Source of the DNA: Chryseolinea soli
GTDB lineage: Bacteria; Bacteroidota; Bacteroidia; Cytophagales; Cyclobacteriaceae
Direction of reading: 5' to 3'
Length of the DNA stretch: 64,000 nt
Assembly: GCF_003589925.1 (NCBI RefSeq)
Contig: NZ_CP032382.1
Coordinates: forward strand, 3,100,001-3,164,000
In this document: in pieces, positions 33,939-43,235 of the stretch
Layout of the letters: the number at the start of each line of letters is the position of its first letter
Numbering within the stretch: the stretch's first letter is position 1
Made by a program: the position numbers and the translations under genes
The notes under the pieces: model-generated
What the model saw: the letters and a program-made list of their open reading frames with translations, nothing else
What the model was told of the DNA's origin: nothing
The model's database searches: none

Positions 33939-35108
33939 ATGAAACGCATCATCCCTTACATGCTCGTCATCGCGGGATTCGCCGCGGGTTGTTCGCCCTA
34001 TGTCGGCGATCTGGCAACAAAATCCTGCAGCGAAGCAACCCAGGCCAGCGCCTCGTCCACACGGGAGAGCGCGCTCCAAATTTTGGGCGATCTCACCCGG
34101 CAAGGTGTACCCGGCGCGGTGTTGAGCATACAAACACCGGAGGCTTCGTGGAGTGTGGCGCAGGGGTTGGCCAAGGTGGAAGACAAAACCCCGATGGCAT
34201 TGTGCCACCTGCAATACCTGCAAAGCATTTCGAAGACTTACCTGGCCGTGTGCCTCCTGAAGTTGTATGAAGAAAACAAGCTCGATCTCGATGCGCCCAT
34301 GACCAAATACCTTCCCGAAAAGTACAGCCGTTACATCGACAAGCCTTCGACCATCACCATTCGCATGTTGATGAATCATACTTCGGGCATTCCGGAATAC
34401 AATTCCGTTCCCGCCTACATCACTCAGTTGCTGCAGCATCCCGACCGCGATTTTACCGCTGAAGACTATCTGAAATACATCGACGGCAAACCGCTGGATT
34501 TTGCACCTGCCAGCAAGTATTCCTATCGCAACACCAACTACGTGGTGCTGGCCCTCATTGTCGATGCCATCACCGGCGATCATGCGCGGTATATGCAGGA
34601 GGTAATCTTCACCCCGCTGGGCCTGGCCAACACCTTCTACCGAAACGACGCCCATTATCTCGACTACCCACAACTGGTCAACACGTATTGGGATCGCTAC
34701 AGCGACGGCTTGCTCGAAAATGTTTCTGTCTTGCAGCGCAACAACGTGCGCGCTTTGATTGGCGACGATGGCGTGGTGACTACGCCGGAAGAAGCGCTGG
34801 CCTTTTTAAAAGGACTGATGCAGGGCAAACTTCTCAAGCCCTCCACGCTCGACCTCATGAAGTCGTGGGCCAACGACAGCAAAGGCAATCCCACCTACGG
34901 CCTTGGGCTGGACTATGGCAAATTTGATGGCCACACCGGCTATGGTCATAGTGGCGGAGGACTTGGCGCCGGTTGCCAATTGTATTACTTTCCGGAAAAA
35001 GACACCTATATGTTTGTGGCCATAAACCTGGGCACGGTAACGGAGAGTCCCTTGCACAAACAAACTACCGCTGCGCTCGAGAAATTGTATAAGCTGCTGT
35101 TGGATTGA
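33939..35108 (+). CDS. Class C beta-lactamase-like serine hydrolase (lipoprotein)
   Basis: A 389-residue exported serine hydrolase of the beta-lactamase class C / D-alanyl-D-alanine carboxypeptidase superfamily. The signal ends AAGC18, a good lipobox. Catalytic motifs: S96-I-S-K99 (QSISKTYLAV), Y196-R-N198 (KYSYRNTNYVV) and an HSGGG segment in place of KTG. NHTSGIPEYNS is also typical. Members include esterases and peptide hydrolases; beta-lactam resistance is not implied. Follows the outer-membrane-like protein by 19 bp. Confidence 0.9.
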   Translation: MKRIIPYMLVIAGFAAGCSPYVGDLATKSCSEATQASASSTRESALQILGDLTRQGVPGAVLSIQTPEASWSVAQGLAKVEDKTPMALCHLQYLQSISKTYLAVCLLKLYEENKLDLDAPMTKYLPEKYSRYIDKPSTITIRMLMNHTSGIPEYNSVPAYITQLLQHPDRDFTAEDYLKYIDGKPLDFAPASKYSYRNTNYVVLALIVDAITGDHARYMQEVIFTPLGLANTFYRNDAHYLDYPQLVNTYWDRYSDGLLENVSVLQRNNVRALIGDDGVVTTPEEALAFLKGLMQGKLLKPSTLDLMKSWANDSKGNPTYGLGLDYGKFDGHTGYGHSGGGLGAGCQLYYFPEKDTYMFVAINLGTVTESPLHKQTTAALEKLYKLLLD

Positions 35109-35361
35109 GGAGATGATAAGTCTTCAGGAGATATAATTCTATAAAATAAAAAAACGCAATCGATTCATCACAGGCATGTTGTCTTGAATTCCGGAGCTTT
35201 AAATTTTCAGAGCCTGTTGTAGCAATTTACTTCGAGGGGAGTTTGTAATTTCATTTGAACGGTATGTTTTTATGCCCGCACGTTCTTACCTTTTGGGCAG
35301 GGTAGCACGCGTTCGTCGGTTGCCTTTCTATGGACATGCCAACAAATTCAATTCATACAAA

Positions 35362-36405
35362 ATGGAATACAGACAACTAGGAAATTCCGGGTTAAGAGTA
35401 CCCGTATTGAGCTTTGGAACAGGCACATTTGGAGGCGGCAGCGATTTCTTCAAGGCCTGGGGCAGCACGCAAGTGGACGAAGCCAAGCAAATGATCAACC
35501 TGTGTCTCGATGCAGGCGTCAATCTTTTCGATACGGCAAATGTGTATTCCCGGGGAGCAGCCGAAGAAATTTTAGGCAAGGCCATCGCCGGACGGAGAGA
35601 CAACGTGCTGATCTCCACCAAGGCCACCTTCCCGATGTCGGATGCTGTAAACGATTTTGGATCGTCCCGGGCACACCTGGTGAAAGCCTGCGAAGACAGC
35701 CTGAAGCGGCTGGGCACCGATCACATTGATATCTATCACATGCACGGCTTCGACGGCAACACGCCGATGGAGGAAACGCTATACGCATTGGACAACCTGG
35801 TGCGAAGCGGGAAAGTCCGTTACATCGCTTGTTCCAATTTTTCGGGATGGCACCTCATGAAATCGCTTTCCATTTCGGAACGATACGGTTGGTCGAAATA
35901 TGTCGCACACCAGGCCTACTATTCCCTGGTCAATCGCGATTTCGAATGGGAGCTTATGCCTTTGGGAATCGATCAGAACATTGGAACCATCGTGTGGAGT
36001 CCGTTGGCCAGTGGCAAACTGAGTGGCAAATACCGGAGAAATCAACCCGCCCCGGCCGATGCACGCGTGGCGCAGGGAGGCAACCCGGTGTTGGGTACGG
36101 ACAGTGATGATGAGCGCCTCTACAACATTGTCGACGTCCTGGATGCATTGGCAAAAGAGACCGGAAAAACAATCGCACAGATCTCATTGAACTGGCTGTT
36201 GCAGCGACCCACGGTGTCCAACATCATTATCGGGGCAAGAAACGAAGCCCAATTGAAACAAAACCTGGATGCTGTGGGATGGAATCTGACGTTGGAGCAA
36301 GTCCAAAGGCTGGATAAAGTCAGCGACATTTTGCCTGCCTATCCGTATTGGCACCAGCGTCAATTTCCGATGCTGAACAATGCGCCAAAGCTGTACGGGA
36401 AATAG
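35362..36405 (+). CDS. Aldo/keto reductase
   Basis: A 347-residue NADPH-dependent reductase with an (alpha/beta)8 barrel. The catalytic tetrad is visible: D57 and Y62 (FDTANVYSRG), K87 (LISTKATF) and a histidine in DIYHMHGFD. The cofactor-binding end has NIIIGARNEAQLKQNL. It resembles the YajO/Gfo-like 'AKR11/12' group acting on sugars and aldehydes. The ATG at 35362 (MEYRQLGNSGLRV) is the family start; an ATG 90 bases upstream adds an unrelated basic leader. Monocistronic and convergent with the isochorismatase-like gene. Confidence 0.92.
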   Translation: MEYRQLGNSGLRVPVLSFGTGTFGGGSDFFKAWGSTQVDEAKQMINLCLDAGVNLFDTANVYSRGAAEEILGKAIAGRRDNVLISTKATFPMSDAVNDFGSSRAHLVKACEDSLKRLGTDHIDIYHMHGFDGNTPMEETLYALDNLVRSGKVRYIACSNFSGWHLMKSLSISERYGWSKYVAHQAYYSLVNRDFEWELMPLGIDQNIGTIVWSPLASGKLSGKYRRNQPAPADARVAQGGNPVLGTDSDDERLYNIVDVLDALAKETGKTIAQISLNWLLQRPTVSNIIIGARNEAQLKQNLDAVGWNLTLEQVQRLDKVSDILPAYPYWHQRQFPMLNNAPKLYGK

Positions 36406-36416
36406 CGTGAGCGGGC

Positions 36417-36959
36417 TTACAATTCAATTTCTTCAGCCCGCTTCATGACAACTCTTCCTTTGGTGGGATTCAGATTTCGCCACACCCAGTTGTAGTGCTC
36501 CACTATTTTTTGTGCGCTCAGGTGAGCTCGTTCGCCTGTGGTGTGACCGTCTCTCACCACGGTCACGATATAGTTTTTGGTCAAAGCCGACTGGATGCTG
36601 GAGTCTATACAAAAGTCGGTGGCACTGCCGGTGATGAATAATTCGTTCACCTGCCGTTGATCCAGGATGGTCTGTAATTCCGTTTCATAGAATGTGTCGT
36701 TCGCCGTTTTTCCGATGCGGATGTCTCCCGGAGAAACCGTCAGCGCCGGGATGAGCTCCCAGCCGGGAGTACCCGGAACGTATTCGCCTTGGAGCGTTCC
36801 GTCGTGTTGAACCAGGATCACCGGAAGACCTGCCGCGCGAAACTTGGCGCTCAACGCATTGATCCGCGTCACAACCCCTTCCAGGTCGTAGCTTGGTGCG
36901 CCAGGCGGGAATGATTCGTTTTGCATATCGATGATCAGCAAAGCCTTGTGGTTTTTCAT
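36417..36959 (-). CDS. Isochorismatase-like cysteine hydrolase
   Basis: A 180-residue alpha/beta hydrolase of the isochorismatase/nicotinamidase superfamily. The Asp-Lys-Cys triad is present: D11 (LLIIDMQNES), K84 (IGKTANDTFYE) and C117 (GSATDFCIDSS). The start at 36959 is preferred to an in-frame ATG at 37004, since MKNHKALLIIDMQ is the normal family opening. Probable amide or carbamoyl hydrolase; substrate unknown. Its stop is 11 bp from that of the aldo/keto reductase. Confidence 0.9.
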   Translation of the reverse strand: MKNHKALLIIDMQNESFPPGAPSYDLEGVVTRINALSAKFRAAGLPVILVQHDGTLQGEYVPGTPGWELIPALTVSPGDIRIGKTANDTFYETELQTILDQRQVNELFITGSATDFCIDSSIQSALTKNYIVTVVRDGHTTGERAHLSAQKIVEHYNWVWRNLNPTKGRVVMKRAEEIEL

Positions 36960-37170
36960 TTTTCGATTGGTTAAATTTCTAGGATTCAATACTAAAAATA
37001 GCAATAACCCTTTGTTCTGATGCGAGGAGTCCTTGAAAGAAATTCATCATGCGTGGGCCTCAGAGACGCTGGAATGTTAAGAGTTTTTTTCCGATTCCCA
37101 GGTAAAAGTCAATATCACCGTTGGGATTTGCTTATCAAATGAGGTAAATTCAAATAGTCGCACCTAGGAT

Positions 37171-37965
37171 ATGAGTATTTGGTACTATGGAGCCCGACAT
37201 CAACAAAACAACGATGCCATCCTGGCATCTCAATCAAATTGTATTTTTTGTAATACGCCCCTCTACCGCGATAAAGAAGATGAAAAAAAGGCTACGCTTT
37301 CAAAAGACGTATTCTATGGGTGGAGCGATAACTTTACGACGAACAGCTCCGCGCTGCTTGGGATCTGTCCTGCTTGCGGCTGGTGGAAATATGTTCTTGA
37401 AACGCAATTTGGTGGAAAAGGGGTTCCTTCAATAACTACCAAAATCGGAAGCTTGAAGAAGCTTGACCTGGCCGATATCTCGCTTCCGCTTCAGGAGGTA
37501 CGCGCTTACCTGGTTGCCAGATACGAAGCACGGTTCGAGACTCATCCCCGTTTGTTCGAGGAAGTTGTTGCCTCGGTTTTTCGCGATCATGGGTTTGAGG
37601 CAGACGTTACAGCCTATTCTGGGGATGGGGGCATCGATGTCATTCTTAGGGGAGATGAACAGGGTTCTATTGGCGTACAGGTCAAGCGTTATAAAGGCCG
37701 GATATCGGTCGGGCAGATTCGCGAATTGACTGGCGCGCTGGTGATCAACGGTCATACAAAAGGTATATTCGTCACAACATCGGAATTTGAAAGTGGAGCA
37801 AACAAAACCGCCGCGATGAGCAGTGATCGGGGATATCCCGTAGAGCTCGTCGATGGACACGCCTTCCTGGATGCCTTAAAAATTGCCCAATTGTCGTCGA
37901 CAAAGGATTTACACCTCAGGAAGCCTTGGGGAGAAGTCGACGAATGGTATTCGTTGAACCCGTAA
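37171..37965 (+). CDS. Mrr-type restriction endonuclease with N-terminal zinc ribbon
   Basis: A 264-residue protein. Residues 24-75 contain two cysteine pairs (CIFCNTPL and GICPACGWW) that would form a zinc ribbon. The C-terminal half (about 125-240) is an Mrr-cat nuclease domain: HPRLFEEVVASVFRDHGF, the catalytic GDGGIDVIL aspartate, VQVKRYKGRISVGQIREL with the Q-x-K pair, and GIFVTTSEFESGA. Mrr-family nucleases cut modified DNA. No methyltransferase or other restriction gene is nearby, so it looks like a solo type IV-like enzyme. An AGGAT sequence just before the ATG supports the start. Confidence 0.85.
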   Translation: MSIWYYGARHQQNNDAILASQSNCIFCNTPLYRDKEDEKKATLSKDVFYGWSDNFTTNSSALLGICPACGWWKYVLETQFGGKGVPSITTKIGSLKKLDLADISLPLQEVRAYLVARYEARFETHPRLFEEVVASVFRDHGFEADVTAYSGDGGIDVILRGDEQGSIGVQVKRYKGRISVGQIRELTGALVINGHTKGIFVTTSEFESGANKTAAMSSDRGYPVELVDGHAFLDALKIAQLSSTKDLHLRKPWGEVDEWYSLNP

Positions 37966-38032
37966 AGACACCACCCTGTCCATCATTGTGACAAACTGGG
38001 TGGCGAATCAAAGCCGCAGAATAAATGACTGA

Positions 38033-38671
38033 TCACCGATTTCTGTATTCGATCTTATTCCCTAAACTAAGATCCGACAAATTTACCCTTACCAGGTAAT
38101 GATCATTGTCGTTTAGCTGAAACTCCCCATCATGATTGCTGTCGCGTTGAACGGTTAGAAGGATAAAGCCAAATTTTTCGTAGCGCACGAACGATACAAC
38201 GTTTTCGGATTCCGGGGTAATGGGCTTTAGATTTTCACCACGGGTATCGGAAGCATATAGAATAAAGGGATCACGTTCATCGATTTTTCCGTTGCCGTTG
38301 TGATCTTTGTTTTTCACCAGGTAAAAGACCCAGGATTTTGAAATGTTTCGATGCCTTGGCTCGCTCCCACGGCTGTACGAGTAGGAGTAGGGCTCCGGGG
38401 CCTGGATGTAGGTGTCGTCGGGGAACAAGGTCGCGTAGGAATCGGAATTGAAATGATACACGATATAGTTTGCATAATAATTGCCCCAGGACTTCATCTT
38501 ATCGGAAGAGAAAAGGCTGGCGTCATAACGATAGGGTATCAACATCGTGGAAGCCGAATCGGTGACCCAGGGTTCGTCGAAGGACCGGAAAGAACTTTTC
38601 CGGTCCTGACAAAACGCCCCATGAAAACCTGCGATAAACGCGAGTGTTGAAAAGAGGGAAAGGAGTCTCAT
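38033..38671 (-). CDS. Secreted protein with two EF-hand-like calcium loops
   Basis: A 212-residue protein with a signal peptide (residues 1-21, ending FCQD). In the second half it has two loops of the EF-hand/dockerin type: DHNGNGKIDERDP and DSNHDGEFQLND, each with acidic or asparagine residues at the expected calcium-binding positions. The remainder is not recognised. It is the last gene of a three-gene minus-strand unit, 11 bp after a small basic protein and following a DUF2306 membrane protein. Likely periplasmic or surface-exposed; function unknown. Confidence 0.7.
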   Translation of the reverse strand: MRLLSLFSTLAFIAGFHGAFCQDRKSSFRSFDEPWVTDSASTMLIPYRYDASLFSSDKMKSWGNYYANYIVYHFNSDSYATLFPDDTYIQAPEPYSYSYSRGSEPRHRNISKSWVFYLVKNKDHNGNGKIDERDPFILYASDTRGENLKPITPESENVVSFVRYEKFGFILLTVQRDSNHDGEFQLNDNDHYLVRVNLSDLSLGNKIEYRNR

Positions 38672-38682
38672 GCTTTTAGCAA

Positions 38683-39060
38683 TTAAGGATTGATTATTAG
38701 CGTATCCTTCTCCGCAAAGGCAACGTCTTCAAGTTCCTTTTTCACGACCAGGCTGTCTTCAAACTGAATGGCCCGGCTGAACATTTCCGGCTCTAATTTT
38801 GAAAGCTTGTCCTTCGAGCTGATCCGTTGCGTTTTGTAAACTTTCTTTTCCTGCAAAGCTTTTGACGTTTCCGGTTTTTGATATTTCCTGCGATGGGTGT
38901 TGATGGCCAATGAGTCGCCGCCGGCTTTTCGATCGGTGTCTTCATAGCGACGGGCATAGGTAGTGTCTTGTGCCGCATTTATTCCGGGCTTCAGCCAAAA
39001 GGCAATGATCGATGTCACCACGACACAAAGGGCCAGGATTCTTCTTCTTAAGGGTTTCAT
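38683..39060 (-). CDS. Small membrane-anchored basic protein, unknown function
   Basis: A 125-residue protein with one N-terminal hydrophobic helix (ILALCVVVTSIIAFWL, about residues 8-24) and a highly charged, lysine-rich remainder without a recognisable domain (RRKYQKPETSKAL, TQRISSKDKLSKLE). Its ATG overlaps the stop of the DUF2306 gene (ATGA), so it is translated with it. Possibly a periplasmic or inner-membrane accessory. I do not recognise the family. Confidence 0.55.
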   Translation of the reverse strand: MKPLRRRILALCVVVTSIIAFWLKPGINAAQDTTYARRYEDTDRKAGGDSLAINTHRRKYQKPETSKALQEKKVYKTQRISSKDKLSKLEPEMFSRAIQFEDSLVVKKELEDVAFAEKDTLIINP

Positions 39061-39722
39061 ATAGATTGGGATTTTAGTGAATGTGATTTTTTGATTTCAA
39101 CAAAAAAGATGATGAGCTCGGCCATCAGAAAATTGCCAAACAACCCGAGCCATTGCGAGATGGCATAGTTGTCGTGGTAAGGAACATTCCAGAGGAAAAA
39201 CAAAATGTGAAGGATCCGGAACGACAGCACTACCGAAGCAATCGCGTAGGACCGGATCATAGAATGAAAATGCCCAACCTTGTCCCCACTTGCAATGGCT
39301 TGATATCCCTGGTAGGTGAACACCGCTAAAAGAATTCCCTGCAACATAAACCCAACCTGGGTGATCAGGCCCCCCTTGGCATAACAGGCGAGATACATGC
39401 CGGTGGGACAAACCAAGGTCAGCGTCACCCACACATATATTTTACCCACCACCTGATGGAGGCTAAGCGCCCGTTTGAAAAACCTGCGCGTGAAAAGCAC
39501 GATAGGGCTGAGCAGGCAAATGACCCCGGTAGGAAGATGAATATAAAAAGCAACATTCCAGAGCATGTCTTGTTGCGCCACTCTTTTTTCAGGCAGAATC
39601 CCATATTCGCCACCGTGTGTAAAATAGAGCATCGCGTTGTGCGACAGCAAAAGGGAGAAGAAGATCAGTGGCACCCAAAGTAGGGCCGCAGGGAGGAGCG
39701 ATAGGATCTTTCGGTGAATCAT
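39057..39722 (-). CDS. DUF2306-like integral membrane protein
   Basis: A 221-residue protein with about six membrane helices. The pattern NVAFYIHLPTGVICLLSPIVLF, LHQVVGKIYVWVTL, GDKVGHFHSMIRSYAIASVV with conserved histidines is typical of DUF2306 proteins (key residues H in YIHLP, H in LHQVVGK, H-x-H in GHFHSMIRSYA), which may bind haem or act in membrane electron transfer, though unproven. It leads a three-gene unit with a small basic protein and an EF-hand-like secreted protein. Confidence 0.75.
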   Translation of the reverse strand: MIHRKILSLLPAALLWVPLIFFSLLLSHNAMLYFTHGGEYGILPEKRVAQQDMLWNVAFYIHLPTGVICLLSPIVLFTRRFFKRALSLHQVVGKIYVWVTLTLVCPTGMYLACYAKGGLITQVGFMLQGILLAVFTYQGYQAIASGDKVGHFHSMIRSYAIASVVLSFRILHILFFLWNVPYHDNYAISQWLGLFGNFLMAELIIFFVEIKKSHSLKSQSI

Positions 39723-39945
39723 ATCCGAATGTATTCACCCCATGGCATGACCGGAAGCGCCATTTAGGGAATCGGGAAGGACACTTAGCGAGGAGGTGGT
39801 TTCGCTGAGCGGAGTATTGATGCTCAGGGCATCGGACCCTGCGGATAGAGAAATTCGGTCACTATTTTTTCATTGGATTGGATGAAAGCGTCTTTTCACG
39901 GTGTCGACGTCTGTGATATCACCGTTGTCGGCATAAATACGACAA

Positions 39946-39990
39946 GGCGTTGAAGGAAGGTCTCGCATTGAGCCAGACCTTCCTCACGCC
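39946..39990 (-). other. Strong stem-loop after the ABC permease gene
   Basis: AGGAAGGTCT (39954-39963) pairs with AGACCTTCCT (39975-39984), extended by GGCGT/ACGCC around bulges. It begins five bases after the permease stop on the minus strand. No T-run follows, so it may protect the transcript or assist a factor-dependent stop. The 272-bp gap 39723-39994 otherwise looks empty. Confidence 0.5.
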
Positions 39991-39994
39991 AGGC

Positions 39995-42694
39995 CTATTC
40001 GCTGCGCAACGAATTCACCGGGTTTGAAGCGGCAGCCTTGATGGATTGGTACCCCATGGTCAGCCAGGCTACCAGGAAGGCCGATATCCCCGCCAGCAAA
40101 TACACCAACGCGCCAACTTCCGTTTTGTAGGAATAACTTTGCAGCCACCATTTCACGGCCAACCATGAAAGCGGTGCAGCAATAACAAAAGCGATGATGA
40201 TGAGCTTGCCAAACTCCTTGGAAAGCAACAACACGATGCTGGTCACCGTGGCGCCGAGAACTTTCCGGATGCCGATTTCTTTTGTGCGTTGCTCCGCCGT
40301 GAAAGCGCTGAGCGCAAAGAGCCCCAGACACGCAATGATGATGGCGAGCCCGGCAAAGATGGCAAAGATCTTTCCCAGCCGTTGTTCCGATGCATACATG
40401 CTGGAGAAATCATCGTCCAGGAACGTATATTCGAACGGCTGGGTCGGTGCCATTTGTTTCCATTTTTTTTCCAAGGCGGAGATAACATCGTTCACGTTTT
40501 TAGACGCGAGCCGGAAAGAGATAAGTCCTGTGCTTTTGGAAAGGAACATACCGAGCGGGGTGATGTTGTCGCGCAGCGATTCAAAATGAAAATTCTTGAC
40601 GACGCCCACCACGGTATAAACATTGCGTTTGTCTTTCTCGATCGAGTTGCTCCCTCCGGCAAACGCGAAGGTTTCTATTTTTTTCCCGATGGGATCGGCA
40701 GCGATGTTAAACGCCTGGGCGGCCGCTTCATTGATGATGATGCCGGTGGAGTCCGAGATAAAGTCGCGCGAAAAATCCCGGCCATCTTTGATCTCCATGC
40801 CTAAGGTTTTGATATAGTCATAGTCGACATAGAATCCCTGCATGCCGACCATGTTCTCCTGGTTGGGTTCTTTTCCCATGGGCCAGTAGGTGCTGTTGTT
40901 TCTGTCGGTGCCGGCAACGGGAAGAGATCCGGAAATTGTCGCACTTAGGATGTGGCTGTTCTTTAACATTTCGTTCTTGAAGCTTTCCAGTTGATCGCCC
41001 ATGGCATGCGCTTCCCGGATGATGATGACTTGATCTTTGTTAAATCCTATTTTCTTCTCCTGGATATAGGTGAGCTGACGGTTGATGGTGATCGTCCCCA
41101 CGATGAGGAATATGGAAATGGTGAACTGAAAAACCACCAGGCCGCTCCGGATCAACCCGCTTTTCATTCCCAGCGCCAGTTTTCCTTTGAGAACATTCAC
41201 GGGTTTGAAGGCCGATAAAAAGAAGGAAGGATAAATTCCGGCCAGGGCTCCGACAAACAAGGATAATCCCATAAACAAAAACAGAAAATCAGGATCTGCC
41301 ACGGGAATATGAAGATGCTTACCGGAGAGATCATTGAACGTGGGGAGGAAGACAAAGGCCAACCCCAAGGCCAGCAGGAAGGCCATGACACTGATCAGGA
41401 CAGACTCCAGCAGGAATTGACGAACCAGGTGCGAGCGAAGCGAACCCAATACTTTTCTGACGCCCACTTCTTTGGCACGATTGGCGGACCGCGCGGTAGA
41501 CAAATTCATGAAATTGATGCAGGCGATGACCAGTATAAAAAGCGCGATCGCCCCGAAAAGATAAATATAGACAATGTCACTGGCGGGCTCCACCTCGATC
41601 ATGGTCTTGGCGCGCAAATGCACATCCGTTATCGGCATAAGCCAGAAGTCGAATTTACTGCCGTCGGCGGCGAGCTTCTCGGGGGTGTTCTCGGCGCCCA
41701 GGAATTCGCGGACCTGGGGGCCAACGTATTTTTCCCGCATGGCGAAAAATTTCTTTTCCAGCCCTTTGGCATCGGTACCTTTCTTCAGCAATACATAGGT
41801 GTGAAAATTGTTGCTGAGCCACATGTTGTTTTTGCTTTCCTCGCTGTTCAGCATGGACACCAGTATTTCGAAATGAAACTGACTGTTGTCGGGGAAATCT
41901 TCCATGACACCAACGATCTTGTTGTTCCAGTTGTTGAAGAACGTGAGCGTTTGTCCAATGGGATTTTCGTTGGGGAAATATTTATCGGCGATCTTGCGGC
42001 TAACGACGATGGTGTTGGGTTCGGTGAGGGCCTTGGAAGGATTGCCGTGAAGAAACGGAATGGTGAAGACTTTGAAAAACGAGCTGTCGGCATAGGCAAC
42101 ATTTTTCTCCTTGAAATTTTCCTTGTCTCTTTTAACGAGATAGTTCCCCTGAAGTCGGATTCGCGCCACGGATTCCACTTCAGGATAATCCTGAAGCACG
42201 GCTGCGGCAAGGGCTGGCGGTGTCACCGCCATGTCATAGTCCAGGTTGCCAAATTTGATCCGGAAATTCACCCGGTAGAGGCGGTCGCGGTTGACGTGTT
42301 GGGTGTCATAGCTCAACTCATTCAAAATAAACAGCGAGATGATCAGGCAGGAGGCAACACCGGTTGCCAGCCCCGCAATGTTGACGAGCGAGTAGAAACG
42401 GTGTTTGGTGAGATTGCGCAGGGCAATTTTAAAATAATTTTTAAACATGAGCCTTGTGGTTTGAGTGTCGGTGATGAGAACTTGTTTCTGGGTTTGTTGC
42501 AAACCCCTTGTATAACCAAATCGCTTTAAGGCATGGTGATAGGCATCGATAAATCGTTTGCCACCGGCCATCTCTTTTTCCACGAGCGTGCAGAGGTGAT
42601 CAAGAACTTCTTCCTGAAAACCTTCCAGGACAATGCCCCGGGAGCTTAGATCGTTGACGATGTAATCAATATGTTCGCTCGTGAGCAACGGCAT
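39995..42694 (-). CDS. FtsX/MacB-type ABC transporter permease with prefix domain
   Basis: An 899-residue permease. Residues 1-85 form the Bacteroidota 'permease prefix' helical domain (ERFVDAYHHAL-like region; DHLCTLVEKEMAGG visible). A classic first half follows: NYFKIALRNLTKHRFYSLVNI, a MacB-like periplasmic domain and three helices ending in EVGVRKVLGSLRSHLVRQFL. The second half repeats this with EIGIRKVLGATVTSIVLLL. There is no ATP-binding motif, so the ATPase partner lies elsewhere. Such proteins export lipoproteins, peptides or antimicrobials, or transmit signals. It starts 3 bp after a padR-like gene and is clearly controlled with it. Confidence 0.92.
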   Translation of the reverse strand: MPLLTSEHIDYIVNDLSSRGIVLEGFQEEVLDHLCTLVEKEMAGGKRFIDAYHHALKRFGYTRGLQQTQKQVLITDTQTTRLMFKNYFKIALRNLTKHRFYSLVNIAGLATGVASCLIISLFILNELSYDTQHVNRDRLYRVNFRIKFGNLDYDMAVTPPALAAAVLQDYPEVESVARIRLQGNYLVKRDKENFKEKNVAYADSSFFKVFTIPFLHGNPSKALTEPNTIVVSRKIADKYFPNENPIGQTLTFFNNWNNKIVGVMEDFPDNSQFHFEILVSMLNSEESKNNMWLSNNFHTYVLLKKGTDAKGLEKKFFAMREKYVGPQVREFLGAENTPEKLAADGSKFDFWLMPITDVHLRAKTMIEVEPASDIVYIYLFGAIALFILVIACINFMNLSTARSANRAKEVGVRKVLGSLRSHLVRQFLLESVLISVMAFLLALGLAFVFLPTFNDLSGKHLHIPVADPDFLFLFMGLSLFVGALAGIYPSFFLSAFKPVNVLKGKLALGMKSGLIRSGLVVFQFTISIFLIVGTITINRQLTYIQEKKIGFNKDQVIIIREAHAMGDQLESFKNEMLKNSHILSATISGSLPVAGTDRNNSTYWPMGKEPNQENMVGMQGFYVDYDYIKTLGMEIKDGRDFSRDFISDSTGIIINEAAAQAFNIAADPIGKKIETFAFAGGSNSIEKDKRNVYTVVGVVKNFHFESLRDNITPLGMFLSKSTGLISFRLASKNVNDVISALEKKWKQMAPTQPFEYTFLDDDFSSMYASEQRLGKIFAIFAGLAIIIACLGLFALSAFTAEQRTKEIGIRKVLGATVTSIVLLLSKEFGKLIIIAFVIAAPLSWLAVKWWLQSYSYKTEVGALVYLLAGISAFLVAWLTMGYQSIKAAASNPVNSLRSE

Positions 42695-42697
42695 GGC

Positions 42698-43030
42698 TTA
42701 GCCTACTTTTACCTGCAATACCGCAGACATGGTTTTAATGAAATCTATAAATTCGGCCACCCGGTCTTTGGCCAGGGACTTTCCTTCCGGGGTTAACGTA
42801 TAATATTTCCGGACGCGCTTGCCGATATTCACCACCTCCGTTTTGACCAGCCCGTCGTTTTCCAGCTTGTGCAACGCCGGGTACAGCGCGCCTTCCGTGA
42901 GCAGGATCCGGTCTTGCGAAAGCTCGCCCACCATTTGCGTGATCTCATAGCCATACATTTTGCCATTGTCTTTCAACACCTTTAAAATGATGGTTTGCAG
43001 GGTGCCCCTTAATAGTTCGGTTGGATGCAT
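42698..43030 (-). CDS. PadR family transcriptional regulator
   Basis: A 110-residue winged-helix repressor: GTLQTIILKVLKDNGKMYGYEITQ (key residues L-x-x-L-x-x-x-MYGYEI), LTEGALYPALHKLENDGLV and KYYTLTPEGKSLAKD. PadR proteins bind small molecules and repress adjacent efflux or detoxification genes. It precedes the FtsX-type permease by 3 bp, the standard Bacteroidota arrangement, and presumably represses this two-gene operon. Confidence 0.93.
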   Translation of the reverse strand: MHPTELLRGTLQTIILKVLKDNGKMYGYEITQMVGELSQDRILLTEGALYPALHKLENDGLVKTEVVNIGKRVRKYYTLTPEGKSLAKDRVAEFIDFIKTMSAVLQVKVG

Positions 43031-43235
43031 AAACTGTTAATACATAGAGTTCTTATGCATTAGACGCTTATTTTAACCCGAGGTTACAGTGCTCTGAAAA
43101 ATAATCCGAAATCCCGCCCAGCGAGCCATTTTTCGACCTTTTTTCATGAAAAGACCTCCGACGCTGCATCGGCAGAATTGAAACAATACTGTATATTGGA
43201 TAGCTTGATCGATGTATATTTTAAAAGAGAAGCCC

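Noticed and set aside
33939..35108. Beta-lactam resistance gene
   Set aside because: Only the broad class C serine hydrolase fold is supported. The KTG motif is replaced by HSG, and such proteins are usually esterases or peptidases.
37966..38032. CCACCC...GGGTGG inverted repeat as a terminator of the Mrr-type gene
   Set aside because: The arms are short and far apart and no T-run follows, so it is not called.
41309..42529. 406-codon plus-strand open frame
   Set aside because: Lies opposite the FtsX-type permease; the translation is histidine- and glycine-rich without motifs, as expected of a shadow frame.
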